A DNA stretch of 64,000 nt from Flavobacterium tructae (lineage in GTDB: Bacteria > Bacteroidota > Bacteroidia > Flavobacteriales > Flavobacteriaceae): positions 83,697 through 147,696 of the forward strand of contig NZ_MUHH01000022.1 in assembly GCF_002217475.1 (NCBI RefSeq). The letters are read 5' to 3'. Positions 50,467 through 59,926 of the stretch are shown in pieces. The notes under the pieces are model-generated. The model was not told where the DNA came from. It saw only the letters and a program-made list of their open reading frames with translations, and did not search any database. Position numbers and translations under genes: made by a program. Positions within the stretch are counted from its first letter, which is position 1, and every line of letters starts with the position of its first letter.

Positions 50467-53400
50467 ATGAAGTCAAAATTGTTTTCGTCTGTGCCGGGCA
50501 TTTTTCGGATGAATTTGCATGTATTGTTTTTATTCTTTTTGTTTATGGGAATAAAAAGTTTCGCACAAAGTCCTGAACTAACGGTTAAAGGAGAGGATGC
50601 TGAAAAAGTGAGAATGAACAAACTTTTCGTCAATGTAAAAGTGGTAGGAAACATTGCTTATACTACTGCCGAAATGCACTTTTTTAATTCAGGAACCCGT
50701 CAGATGGAGGCAGAACTTATTTTTCCGTTACCGGAAAATGTTTCGGTTTCCAGATATGCTATTGATATTAACGGAAAAATACGTGAAGCAGTTCCGGTTA
50801 ATAAAAATAAAGGGAAACAGGTTTTTGAAGCGATTGAACATCGTCGTGTTGATCCGGGATTACTGGAGAAAGTAGATGGGAATAATTTTAGAACGAGAAT
50901 TTATCCGTTACTGCCAAATGGAGAACGAACCGTGATTATTGGTTACGAAGAAGAACTTTCGGCTTTTGATAAAGACAATCTGGTGTATCAATTGATGAGT
51001 CGTTTTCCAAAAAAAATAGATCAGTTTGAAATTAATGTATCAGTTTTAGGAGCTTCAACGGCACCAACAGTTACTGAGAATTCAGGAAACGAGATTACTT
51101 TTTCAAAATGGAACCAATCTTTTCAGGCTTCGATCAAAAAAGAAAACTATCAGCCTGCAGAAAAAAAAGTTTTTAAAATTCCATTGCAGCAGAATATTCC
51201 AAGTGTATTGATGCAGGATGTTGGTGGCCAACATTATTTTTACGGGAATACTTTTGTAGAAGGGAATAAAACAGCGAAAAAGACACCAGCTTCGATTGGT
51301 TTAATTTGGGACAACTCGCTTAGCTGTCAGAATAGAGATTTAAAAAAGGAACTGGATTTGTTAAATGTTTATTTCCAGAAAATAAAAAATACAAAAGTTA
51401 CCCTGTACTTTTTGAATTATACTTTCGAAAAACGAAAAGAATTTGTAGTTTCTGATGGAAATTGGTCCGAATTAAAAACAGTTTTAGAAAATACGAAATA
51501 CGATGGCGGAACTCGTTTTTCACAAATCAGTTTTGAAAACCAGGATGAATTTTTATTTTTCACAGATGGATTATCTTCTTTGAGTGAAAATCTTTTACCC
51601 AAAACGAAGAAACCTCTTTACATAATTACCTCTTCAGTTTCTTCAGATTTTGCTTTTCTCAACTTTTCTTCAATGAAAACCGGCGGAAATTTCATCAATT
51701 TAAATCAGATAAATGCTGAAGCTGCTTTAGATAAATTGGTAAATACTAATTTAAAGTTTCTTGGAATAAAGGAGAATTTAACGGTAACTGATGTATTTCC
51801 TATAGAAGGAACTTCGGTTTCGGGAAATTTTAGTTTTTCGGGGATTTCTTTGAATCCGAAAAATGAGATTACACTTCTTTTTGGTTACGGCAACCAAGTA
51901 GTTTTGGAACGAAAAATTACGCTTGAAGCTGCTATTCAAGATACCAAAGAAGTAAATATTGAAAAACTTTGGGCGCAGAAAAAAATTGCCAATCTTGATT
52001 TTCAATATGACAAAAATGCAGCTGAAATCGAGCTTCTGGGTAAGAAATACGGAATCATAACGAAGAATACGTCATTGATTGTTCTGGAAGATATTCGCGA
52101 TTATATTTCTTATGATATTATTCCGCCAGCAGAATTGCGTGCCGAATTTGACCGAATTAAAAAACAGGAACATGATGCTACACTGGCGCAGCAAAAAAAT
52201 AATTGGGAAAGTATTGAAAATTATTTTAAGGAATTAAATATTTGGTGGAAAAAGAATGTTCAATATAAAGGGCAGAAAATTGCGTCTAAGTATAAATACA
52301 AAAGGCAACTTCCGCCTAGTTTAGGTAGAGATGGGGGCACAGTTTATCAAGAGACTATAAAAGGAGATCCTGATGCAGTCTTGACCGTAGATGAACCTGT
52401 TGGTGCAGGAACAGCCGCGACAGTAATTGAAGACAACAATGTATATAATACTGCTTCTGCACCAAAAGTAGATCAGGTTAAATTTGTTGCGCCAGTGGTA
52501 GCAAAAGCGGAAGAAGTTACTGAGGATATACCAAAAATTGCTGATATAAAAGATAAAAAAGTAGGAAGCGAAGAAATTAATAAAGTTTCAAATAGCGCAG
52601 AATTACAAGAAGTAGTTGTAGTAGGGTATGGTACTCAAAAAAAATCAGATTTAACAGGGGCTCTTGAAGAAGGTACATCAAAAAATAAAGATTTTTCGGA
52701 AGATTCAAATTTTAATAGAGGTTATTTAGCCGGAGATTCAAAAAAGCCTTTAATTATTGTTGATGGTCAGTTTTATGAGGGTGAATTAACCGATTTAAAG
52801 TCAGATGATATCGCTTTGGTAGAGGTGTTGAAAGATCCGTCGAGAATTTCTACATATGGTAGCAGAGGGGCAAATGGAGTTATTATCATAACAACGAAAA
52901 AGGACTCTTCAAATAGTGGAGTTGTTCAAACAAAAAGTTGGAATCCAGATCGATTGTATTTAAAAGCGTTGGCCTCAGCTCCAAAAGAAAAACAATATGA
53001 TTTGTATTTTGAATTACGAAAAGCACAGGAAAGGAACCCAAGTTTTTATTTTGATGCGGCTCATTTTTTCTACAATCAGGGCGATGTAAAAAAAGCGTTG
53101 CTGATCCTTAGTAATATTGCTGATTTAGGGTTAGAGAATCATCAGCTTTATAAAACTTTGACTTATACTTTGCGTCAGTGGAAAGATCATAATGATGCAG
53201 TTTTTACTGCAAAACAAGTGGCAAAATGGAGAGAACATGAACCACAGAGTCTTAGAGATTATGCTTTAACACTAGAAGATGCAGGAAAATATCAAGAAGC
53301 TTTTGATCAATTAATTAAAGCGCTTGAAGTGAATTATTATGGAGAAATGAGTGGCCAGTATGAAGGTGTAGAGGATATTATTCTAATGGATGTTAATCGA

Positions 53401-53826
53401 ATGATAACAGAACATTCTGGCATAAAAACGGGTAAGCTTGATAAAAAGTACCTTGCAAAAATGCCGGTTGATATCAGAGTTATCATGAACTGGAACCAAA
53501 TGGATGTTGATTTGGATTTACATGTAATTGAGCCAACAAATGAAGAATGTTATTACAGCCATACTTCTACACAAATTGGAGGAAGATTTTCTAAAGATTT
53601 TACAGAAGGTTATGGGCCGGAGCAATATATAATTCGAAATGCAATAAAGGGGAAATATAAAATTAAAACCGATTATTTTGGAGAAACTGAATTAACTGAA
53701 AATGGTCCAGCAACATTAATGGTCGAAATTTATATTACAAGAGCAGGAAAAACGTCCAGAACTTTAAAAACGATTCAGTTAGGAAAAGTTAAAGAGAATG
53801 ATATTTTAGCCGAAATTATCTGGTAA
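50467..53826 (+). CDS. Multidomain VIT / vWA protein with an embedded SusC-like plug, TPR and DUF2135 domains
   Basis: A 1119-aa exported protein. Order: signal peptide (to about 34), VIT domain (about 40-175), a vWA-like domain with MIDAS-type residues (Asp282 in DNSLS, the Thr in YDGGTRF, FFTDGLSS), a linker, a SusC/TonB-plug-like module (about 713-815: VVVVGYGTQKKSDLTG, YGSRGANGVIIITTKK) with no barrel, a TPR-like helical section (about 840-950) and a C-terminal DUF2135 (about 999-1085: MNWNQMDVDLDLHVIEP). VIT/vWA proteins bind divalent metals or protein partners. The plug fusion is unusual. Start at 50467 puts the signal first. Confidence 0.85.
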   Translation: MKSKLFSSVPGIFRMNLHVLFLFFLFMGIKSFAQSPELTVKGEDAEKVRMNKLFVNVKVVGNIAYTTAEMHFFNSGTRQMEAELIFPLPENVSVSRYAIDINGKIREAVPVNKNKGKQVFEAIEHRRVDPGLLEKVDGNNFRTRIYPLLPNGERTVIIGYEEELSAFDKDNLVYQLMSRFPKKIDQFEINVSVLGASTAPTVTENSGNEITFSKWNQSFQASIKKENYQPAEKKVFKIPLQQNIPSVLMQDVGGQHYFYGNTFVEGNKTAKKTPASIGLIWDNSLSCQNRDLKKELDLLNVYFQKIKNTKVTLYFLNYTFEKRKEFVVSDGNWSELKTVLENTKYDGGTRFSQISFENQDEFLFFTDGLSSLSENLLPKTKKPLYIITSSVSSDFAFLNFSSMKTGGNFINLNQINAEAALDKLVNTNLKFLGIKENLTVTDVFPIEGTSVSGNFSFSGISLNPKNEITLLFGYGNQVVLERKITLEAAIQDTKEVNIEKLWAQKKIANLDFQYDKNAAEIELLGKKYGIITKNTSLIVLEDIRDYISYDIIPPAELRAEFDRIKKQEHDATLAQQKNNWESIENYFKELNIWWKKNVQYKGQKIASKYKYKRQLPPSLGRDGGTVYQETIKGDPDAVLTVDEPVGAGTAATVIEDNNVYNTASAPKVDQVKFVAPVVAKAEEVTEDIPKIADIKDKKVGSEEINKVSNSAELQEVVVVGYGTQKKSDLTGALEEGTSKNKDFSEDSNFNRGYLAGDSKKPLIIVDGQFYEGELTDLKSDDIALVEVLKDPSRISTYGSRGANGVIIITTKKDSSNSGVVQTKSWNPDRLYLKALASAPKEKQYDLYFELRKAQERNPSFYFDAAHFFYNQGDVKKALLILSNIADLGLENHQLYKTLTYTLRQWKDHNDAVFTAKQVAKWREHEPQSLRDYALTLEDAGKYQEAFDQLIKALEVNYYGEMSGQYEGVEDIILMDVNRMITEHSGIKTGKLDKKYLAKMPVDIRVIMNWNQMDVDLDLHVIEPTNEECYYSHTSTQIGGRFSKDFTEGYGPEQYIIRNAIKGKYKIKTDYFGETELTENGPATLMVEIYITRAGKTSRTLKTIQLGKVKENDILAEIIW

Positions 53827-53963
53827 ATCTTTCAAATAAAGAGTAAGCCTTTAATTTTAAAAGACGAAGTTGCGTTGTTCAATTCTAAAAACGTAATTTT
53901 GCCTTTTATTTTTTAGTTCAAGGAATAATCTAAAAACTAAAATCAGAAATCTAAAAATATAGA

Positions 53964-54941
53964 ATGACAGGAATCGTATATAAATCTACAGGAAGTTGGT
54001 ACACTGTGAAATCAGAAAAGGGTGATTTTATAGAATGCCGTATGAAAGGGAAGTTTAGGATGAAGGGTATTAAGAGCACCAATCCAATTGCTGTAGGTGA
54101 TATTGTTGATTATGAATTGGAGCAAACTTCAGATGCGGTAACCGGAACGATTTTTAATATTCACGAAAGAAAAAACTATATCGTTCGTAAATCGGTTAAT
54201 TTATCCAAACAGATTCATATCATTGCATCCAATATAGATCAGGTTTTTTTGCTGATTACGATTAATAATCCGCCAACAACAACGAGTTTTATAGATCGTT
54301 TTTTAGTTACAGCCGAAGCGTATGGAATTGAAGCTGTTTTGATTTTTAATAAAATCGATACTTTGGATGAAAATACTTTGGACGAACAGCTTTATCTGCA
54401 GCACATTTATCAGGAAATAGGATATAAGTGCCTGCGTATTTCTTCGACAGAGAATAAAGGAGTGGATAAGCTTAAAGAAATGATGGTGGGTAAAGTAAGT
54501 ATGTTTTCCGGACATTCCGGTGTTGGAAAATCAACATTGGTCAATGCGATGGAACCAAGTTTGCATCTTAAAACTACTGTAATTTCAGAACAAAGTAAAC
54601 AAGGACAGCACACCACCACTTTTGCCGAAATGTACGATCTGTCTTTTAATGCGCAGATTATCGATACCCCGGGAATAAAAGGTTTTGGAATTGTTGATAT
54701 GGAACCTTCAGAAATAAGCGGTTATTTTCCGGAATTCTTCCGATTAAAAGATCAGTGCAAGTTTAACAACTGTTTACATAAAGAAGAACCGCATTGTGCG
54801 ATCAAAGCCGCTTTGGAAAAAGATGAAATCGCCTGGTCCCGCTATAATAGTTATCTTAAGATTTTGGAAGGAGACGAAGAGCATTACCGCACGGATACTT
54901 ATGGTGATGATCGTGCAGCGAGTGATGAAACGAGAAAATAA
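53964..54941 (+). CDS. rsgA: Ribosome small-subunit-dependent GTPase A
   Basis: Assists late 30S maturation. The 325-aa protein has an N-terminal OB fold (about 1-70), a circularly permuted GTPase domain in the order NKID (G4, near 131), SSTENKG, GHSGVGKST (G1, near 181), TTTFAEM, DTPGIKGFG (G3, near 235), and a zinc-binding C-terminus (CKFNNCLHKEEPHC, near 266-279). Everything needed for activity is present. Probably cotranscribed with dtd. Confidence 0.95.
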   Translation: MTGIVYKSTGSWYTVKSEKGDFIECRMKGKFRMKGIKSTNPIAVGDIVDYELEQTSDAVTGTIFNIHERKNYIVRKSVNLSKQIHIIASNIDQVFLLITINNPPTTTSFIDRFLVTAEAYGIEAVLIFNKIDTLDENTLDEQLYLQHIYQEIGYKCLRISSTENKGVDKLKEMMVGKVSMFSGHSGVGKSTLVNAMEPSLHLKTTVISEQSKQGQHTTTFAEMYDLSFNAQIIDTPGIKGFGIVDMEPSEISGYFPEFFRLKDQCKFNNCLHKEEPHCAIKAALEKDEIAWSRYNSYLKILEGDEEHYRTDTYGDDRAASDETRK

Positions 54942-55031
54942 ATTCAGTTAAAAGGTCGATGTTTAAAAAGTTTCGAAAGGACTTTTTTAAACTTTTTGGC
55001 TTTATAACTTTCAACTTTAAGACTTACATAA

Positions 55032-55484
55032 ATGAGAATAGTACTGCAAAGAGTTTCAGAAGCATCCGTAACAGTCGATCAGAAAAAAGTTGCAGATATT
55101 CAGAAAGGTTTATTGGTTTTAGTGGGAATAGAAGAAGCCGATACGCAGGAAGATATTGATTGGCTGGTGGGTAAAATCATAAAAATGAGAATTTTTGCAG
55201 ACGAAAACGATGTTATGAATTGTTCAATTCAGGATATCGATGGAGATATTATTGTAGTGAGTCAGTTTACACTTCATGCTTCTACTAAAAAGGGGAATCG
55301 TCCTTCATATATAAAAGCGGCAAAACCGGACTTTGCAATACCGATGTATGAGAATTTTTTACAATCCTTAGAAAGGGAATTCAATAAAAAAATACAGGCA
55401 GGAATTTTCGGTGCCGATATGAAAGTTGGTCTGGTTAATGACGGACCTGTGACTATTTTAATAGACAGTAAAAACAGAGATTAA
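55032..55484 (+). CDS. dtd: D-aminoacyl-tRNA deacylase
   Basis: Removes D-amino acids (and glycine) mischarged on tRNA. The 150-aa length is normal. Signatures are MRIVLQRVSEASVTVDQKKV at the N-terminus, VVSQFTLHASTKKGNRPSYI (the SQFTL motif, near 79-98) and the C-terminal GADMKVGLVNDGPVTILID with the NxGPVT motif. It follows rsgA by 90 nt; the spacer carries a T/A-rich hairpin with arms GTTTAAAAAGT and ACTTTTTTAAAC. Confidence 0.95.
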   Translation: MRIVLQRVSEASVTVDQKKVADIQKGLLVLVGIEEADTQEDIDWLVGKIIKMRIFADENDVMNCSIQDIDGDIIVVSQFTLHASTKKGNRPSYIKAAKPDFAIPMYENFLQSLEREFNKKIQAGIFGADMKVGLVNDGPVTILIDSKNRD

Positions 55485-55524
55485 AAAAATATTAGACGAG
55501 TGTTAAGAATTTCTAAAAAAAAAT

Positions 55525-55532
55525 TATATTTG
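55525..55532 (+). promoter_or_regulatory. -7 element of the DUF3857 gene pair
   Basis: TATATTTG is an exact TAnnTTTG match 17 nt before the ATG at 55550. Confidence 0.5.
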
Positions 55533-55549
55533 GCGAAATTACTTACTAA

Positions 55550-57457
55550 ATGAAAAGCCTAGTTCTTACGTTATTTTTCTTCTTTTTCACCTTTGTTTTA
55601 ACAGCTCAGAAGAGCGAATATAGTTCAGCTGCAATTGCCGACAGTCTTAAAGAAAATGCCAATGCAGTAGTTCGTTTCGATCAGATTGATATAGCGATTT
55701 TGTCTCAACGAACTATGAACGCTAGAAATCGTCGTGTTGTTACGGTTTTAAACGAAAAAGGACTTAGCGCAATACAAGCTCATGAATATTATGATAAATC
55801 AACTTCGGTCAGGAGTATCGAAGCGGTAGTTTATGATGCTTTTGGTAAGGAAATTAAAAAAGTAAAAAGGAAAGATTTTAAAGATCAGAGCGTTGTTGGA
55901 GGTAGTACGCTCTTTTCTGATAGTCGTGTTATATATTTAGACTATACTCCAATTTCCTACCCTTTCACAGTTGAGTTTAGCAGTGAGGTCCAAACTTCTT
56001 CAACTGCTTTTATTCCAAGTTGGATGCCTTTAAAAGGGTTTTATACCAGCATTGAAAAAGCAGTTCTAAATGTCGTCTATCCTGCTGATTTGGGATTTAA
56101 AAAGAAAGAACTTCAATTTTCAGGGTTCAACGTAAAGAAAACAATCGATACCAGTACGCAGCTTTCTTATACTGCAAGTACTATTTTAGCCCAAAAACAG
56201 GAAGATTATAGTCCGGTATACAGAGATCTTTTTCCTAAAGTTATGATGGGATTAGAACATTTTCATCTGGAAGGGGTTGACGGTACCGCCACAAATTGGA
56301 CTGATTTTGGCAAATGGTATTCTGAAAAAATACTTTCCGGAACAACCGATTTGCCGGAGGAAACCAAAGTTAAAATAAAAGCGATTGTTGGCAACGAAAA
56401 AGACCCGATTAAAAAAGCAAAATTGGTTTACGATTTTGTTCAAAAAAAATCCAGATATGTAAGTATTCAGGTTGGAATTGGTGGTTGGAAACCTATGCTG
56501 GCGACCGATGTTGACCGCTTGGGTTATGGCGATTGTAAAGCTTTAACCAATTATACTAAAGCACTTTTACAAGCTGTAGATGTTCCGTCTTATAATACAA
56601 TTTTATACGGAGATTCTAATAAAACAAATATCGAATCTGATTTTGTTTCCATGCAGGGAAATCACATGATTCTATCAATTCCGAATGGCAATCAGTATAC
56701 CTGGTTAGAATGTACAAGTCAGGACGATCCTTTTGGATATCAGGGAACTTTTACCGATGATAGAGATGTATTGGTTGTTAAACCTGAGGGAGCAGAAATT
56801 GTAAGGACTAATATCTATGAAGATAAGGGGAATACTCAAATCGAAAAAGGAACTTATACAATAGATGAAAGCGGACATTTTTCCGGTTCTATTTTAATAA
56901 ATTCAGAAGGATCTCAATACGCTTCGAAAACACGAATAGAGCATTTACAGCCAACGGAAAAAGAAGCACATTACAAAGAGTATTGGGATAACATCAACAA
57001 TCTGAAATTGGGTAAAATAACTTTGAACAATAACAAAGAGACAATACGTTTTACCGAAGATGTTCAGCTTAGTGCTTTGAATTATGCAACAGTTTCAGGG
57101 AATAAACTAATTTTTGCCGTTGATGCATTTAATCAAAGCGCCACAAACGTAAAGAGAATCCGAAACAGAAAAAACCCCTTTCAGATTCAGCGTGGATATG
57201 CAGATACAGACGAGATTGAGGTCAATTTACCAGCAGGTTTTGCTATAGAGTTTTTGCCTTCAAACTTTGAGTTAAAAGGAAAGTTCGGCGAATATAAAAC
57301 TGAAATCATCAAAAAAGAAAATAATAAATTACTCTACAAACGCTCGCTGTTTTTGAATAAAGGAAAATATTCCAACAAAGAATACGATGACTATCGTCTT
57401 TTTATGGAGCAGATAGCAAAAAATGATAATGCCAAAATTATACTAACCAAGAATTAA
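55550..57457 (+). CDS. DUF3857 / transglutaminase-like exported protein (catalytic residues present)
   Basis: The 635-aa protein has a signal peptide (LVLTLFFFFFTFVLTAQ, residues 3-19), an N-terminal DUF3857 beta domain (about 30-240) and a transglutaminase-like core with the Cys329 in GYGDCKALTNYTKALL and His372 in GNHMILSI; the third residue is likely among the acidic residues near 385-395. It probably cleaves or cross-links peptides outside the cytoplasm. Directly followed, 5 nt later, by a paralogue that has lost this triad. Confidence 0.85.
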   Translation: MKSLVLTLFFFFFTFVLTAQKSEYSSAAIADSLKENANAVVRFDQIDIAILSQRTMNARNRRVVTVLNEKGLSAIQAHEYYDKSTSVRSIEAVVYDAFGKEIKKVKRKDFKDQSVVGGSTLFSDSRVIYLDYTPISYPFTVEFSSEVQTSSTAFIPSWMPLKGFYTSIEKAVLNVVYPADLGFKKKELQFSGFNVKKTIDTSTQLSYTASTILAQKQEDYSPVYRDLFPKVMMGLEHFHLEGVDGTATNWTDFGKWYSEKILSGTTDLPEETKVKIKAIVGNEKDPIKKAKLVYDFVQKKSRYVSIQVGIGGWKPMLATDVDRLGYGDCKALTNYTKALLQAVDVPSYNTILYGDSNKTNIESDFVSMQGNHMILSIPNGNQYTWLECTSQDDPFGYQGTFTDDRDVLVVKPEGAEIVRTNIYEDKGNTQIEKGTYTIDESGHFSGSILINSEGSQYASKTRIEHLQPTEKEAHYKEYWDNINNLKLGKITLNNNKETIRFTEDVQLSALNYATVSGNKLIFAVDAFNQSATNVKRIRNRKNPFQIQRGYADTDEIEVNLPAGFAIEFLPSNFELKGKFGEYKTEIIKKENNKLLYKRSLFLNKGKYSNKEYDDYRLFMEQIAKNDNAKIILTKN

Positions 57458-57462
57458 TCAAA

Positions 57463-59475
57463 ATGAAACCAATCAAATTTTTAAGTTTTTTAATGGTATT
57501 GCTCTGTATGTTCAAAGTAACAGCACAAGAGTTTAAATTAGGAAAAGTGTCTGTTGCTGAATTAGAACAGAAAGTACACCCTAAAGATTCATCAGCGGCG
57601 GCTGCTATTTTGTATAAAAAAGGAACGGCCAGATTTGAATACGATGAAACGCAAGGCTTTGTTGTGGTAACGGAAGTCGAAACCAGAATTAAAATCTATA
57701 AAAAGGAAGGATACGATTGGGCAAATCAAAAAGTATGGTATTATAACGAGAATGACTTTAAAGAAAAGGTAACATTTAGCGATGCAGTTACCTATAATTT
57801 AGTAGGAGGTAAAATCGAAAAAACAAAGCTTAAGAGTGATGGAGTGTTTGACGAAGTAGTCAATAAATTCAGAGCGCAAAAAAAGATTACCATGCCTAAT
57901 GTAAAAGAAGGCTCTGTTCTGGAGTTTAGATATGTTTTAAGATGTCCAAGCGATCGAATGATCAGAGAATGGGATTTTCAAACGAGTATTCCTGTAGATT
58001 ATTCAGAATTTACAACTTATATTCCGGAGTATTATGTGTTTAATCCAAGACAGAAAGGGTATATTTTTCCAAAAACTACAGTAGAGAAAGCTTTAAAGAC
58101 GCTTACTTTTACAAGTAAAGAAAGAAATGGTTGGCTGAACAGCTCGACAACATTTTCTACAGACAAATTAGATTATCAGGAAACCAAAACAACTTATGTG
58201 GCCAAAGATTTTCCGGCTATGAAAGAGGAGGCTTTTGTAAATAATATTGATAATTATACGGCAAGTATTCAGCATGAACTGTCGATGACTAAATTTCCGC
58301 GTAAAGAGTTTAAAATGTACTCAGTAGACTGGAATTCGGTTGTGAAAACGATTTACGAAAACAAGGATTTTGGCGCGGAGTTAAGCAAGACAGGATATTT
58401 TGAAGAAGATTTGAAAAAGAAACTGGAGGGAAAAAATAGTATCGATGAAAAAATATTGGCTGTTCTGCATCATGTGAAAGAAAATGTGAAATGGAATGAT
58501 TATTTTGGATATTATACAGATAATGGCGTTAAGAAAGCGTATAAGGAAAAGACAGGAAATATTGCTGATATTAATTTAATGCTTACCGCGATGTTGCGTT
58601 ATGCGGGCTTGACAGCAAATCCGGTTTTAGTGAGTACACGTTCTAACGGGATTTCGCTTTTTCCAAACAGAACCGCTTTTAATTATGTGATTGCGGCAGT
58701 TGAAACGCCAGAGGGGAATATACTTTTAGATGCTTCAGATAAGTATTCAACCCCTAATGTTTTGCCACTTAGAGCCCTAAATTGGTACGGTCGATTGATT
58801 AGAAAAGACGGAAGCTCTGAAGAGGTAGATTTGATGCCTAAAAAATCGTCGAATGACATTGTATTTATGAATTATAGTGTTGATCCTGATGGTAAAATCA
58901 CAGGAAAAGCCAGAAGACAATGTACGGATTACAATGCTGTGATTACGAGACATAACATTTCCAGTCTCAAAGAAGAGGAATATCTGGAAAAATTGGAAAA
59001 TCAAAACAATAAAATTGAAATCAGTGAGTACTCAAAAACCAATGAAAAAGATATTCTATTGCCTATTGTCGAATCGTACTCTTTTACAGGAAGTAATTTA
59101 TGTGAAGTAATTGGCGGTAAAATATATGTGAGTCCGATGTTGTTTTTTGCAAATCAGGAAAACCCATTCAAACAGGAAGTGAGAGAATATCCGGTAGATT
59201 TTGGTTTCCCGTTTACTGATAAATACAATATTACGCTTAAAATTCCTGAAGGATTCGCAGTAGAAACATTGCCTGCGCCAGCAATTTTCAATATGGAAGA
59301 GAATTTAGGAACTTTTAAGTTTAACATTGCAGCAAACGATAATCTTTTACAAATCACAGTGCAGCACCAGATAAATGATGCAATAGTATCTACTGAAAAG
59401 TATGAAATGCTAAAAGAATATTACAAAGGGATGATCGCTAAAGAAACAGAGAAAATTGTTTTAAAGAGAATCTAG
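57463..59475 (+). CDS. DUF3857 / transglutaminase-fold protein, catalytic residues lost
   Basis: The 670-aa paralogue of the upstream protein, with signal peptide (FLSFLMVLLCMFKVTAQ, residues 5-21), DUF3857 (about 30-250) and a transglutaminase fold (about 330-440). At the position of the Cys the sequence reads TGNIADINLML (Ile/Ala instead of Cys, near 367), and the His is replaced by Tyr (residue 408 in FNYVIAAV). It is therefore probably inactive and may be a binding or regulatory partner of its neighbour, with which it forms a tight operon. Confidence 0.85.
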   Translation: MKPIKFLSFLMVLLCMFKVTAQEFKLGKVSVAELEQKVHPKDSSAAAAILYKKGTARFEYDETQGFVVVTEVETRIKIYKKEGYDWANQKVWYYNENDFKEKVTFSDAVTYNLVGGKIEKTKLKSDGVFDEVVNKFRAQKKITMPNVKEGSVLEFRYVLRCPSDRMIREWDFQTSIPVDYSEFTTYIPEYYVFNPRQKGYIFPKTTVEKALKTLTFTSKERNGWLNSSTTFSTDKLDYQETKTTYVAKDFPAMKEEAFVNNIDNYTASIQHELSMTKFPRKEFKMYSVDWNSVVKTIYENKDFGAELSKTGYFEEDLKKKLEGKNSIDEKILAVLHHVKENVKWNDYFGYYTDNGVKKAYKEKTGNIADINLMLTAMLRYAGLTANPVLVSTRSNGISLFPNRTAFNYVIAAVETPEGNILLDASDKYSTPNVLPLRALNWYGRLIRKDGSSEEVDLMPKKSSNDIVFMNYSVDPDGKITGKARRQCTDYNAVITRHNISSLKEEEYLEKLENQNNKIEISEYSKTNEKDILLPIVESYSFTGSNLCEVIGGKIYVSPMLFFANQENPFKQEVREYPVDFGFPFTDKYNITLKIPEGFAVETLPAPAIFNMEENLGTFKFNIAANDNLLQITVQHQINDAIVSTEKYEMLKEYYKGMIAKETEKIVLKRI

Positions 59476-59518
59476 CGGTATTAAAAGATTAGAATTATTT
59501 TTGTTGAAAAATAGAACT

Positions 59519-59845
59519 ATGGATTTGAAAAATGCACAACTAGATGTCGATACCTGGATTAAAGAACACGGCGTTCGTTATTTTAACGAATTAACCAATA
59601 TGGCACAACTTACAGAAGAAGTAGGTGAAGTCGCTCGTATTATTGCCCGTAGGTATGGAGAACAGTCAGAGAAAGAAAGCGATAAAAATAAAGATTTAGG
59701 AGAAGAACTGGCCGATGTTGTTTTTGTAGTACTCTGTCTGGCCAATCAAATCGGAATAGATTTACAAGCTGCTTTTGATAAAAAAATGGATTTAAAATCA
59801 GTTCGCGATAAAGACCGTCATAAAAACAACGATAAATTAAAATAA
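59519..59845 (+). CDS. MazG-like nucleotide pyrophosphohydrolase
   Basis: A 108-aa single-domain enzyme of the MazG/all-alpha NTP-PPase superfamily. The metal-binding pattern is in MAQLTEEVGEVARIIARRYG (the ExxE pair, near 28-47) and LGEELADVVFVVLCLANQIG (ExxD, near 59-78). It hydrolyses a nucleoside triphosphate to monophosphate; the physiological substrate is unknown (dCTP or non-canonical NTPs are seen in relatives). The ATG at 59519 (MDLKNAQL) is chosen over a TTG at 59501. Confidence 0.9.
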   Translation: MDLKNAQLDVDTWIKEHGVRYFNELTNMAQLTEEVGEVARIIARRYGEQSEKESDKNKDLGEELADVVFVVLCLANQIGIDLQAAFDKKMDLKSVRDKDRHKNNDKLK

Positions 59846-59867
59846 TGTGATAAGTCCTGGTAAAGTT

Positions 59868-59897
59868 TTGGAGTGTCCTTTATTTAAAATAGATTTG
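59868..59897 (+). promoter_or_regulatory. Promoter of aroA
   Basis: TTG (59868-59870, within TTTTG), 19-nt spacer, TAGATTTG (59890-59897, exact TAnnTTTG match), 29 nt before the aroA start. Confidence 0.75.
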
Positions 59898-59926
59898 CAA
59901 AAATGCTATAATATAATTACCCTATA

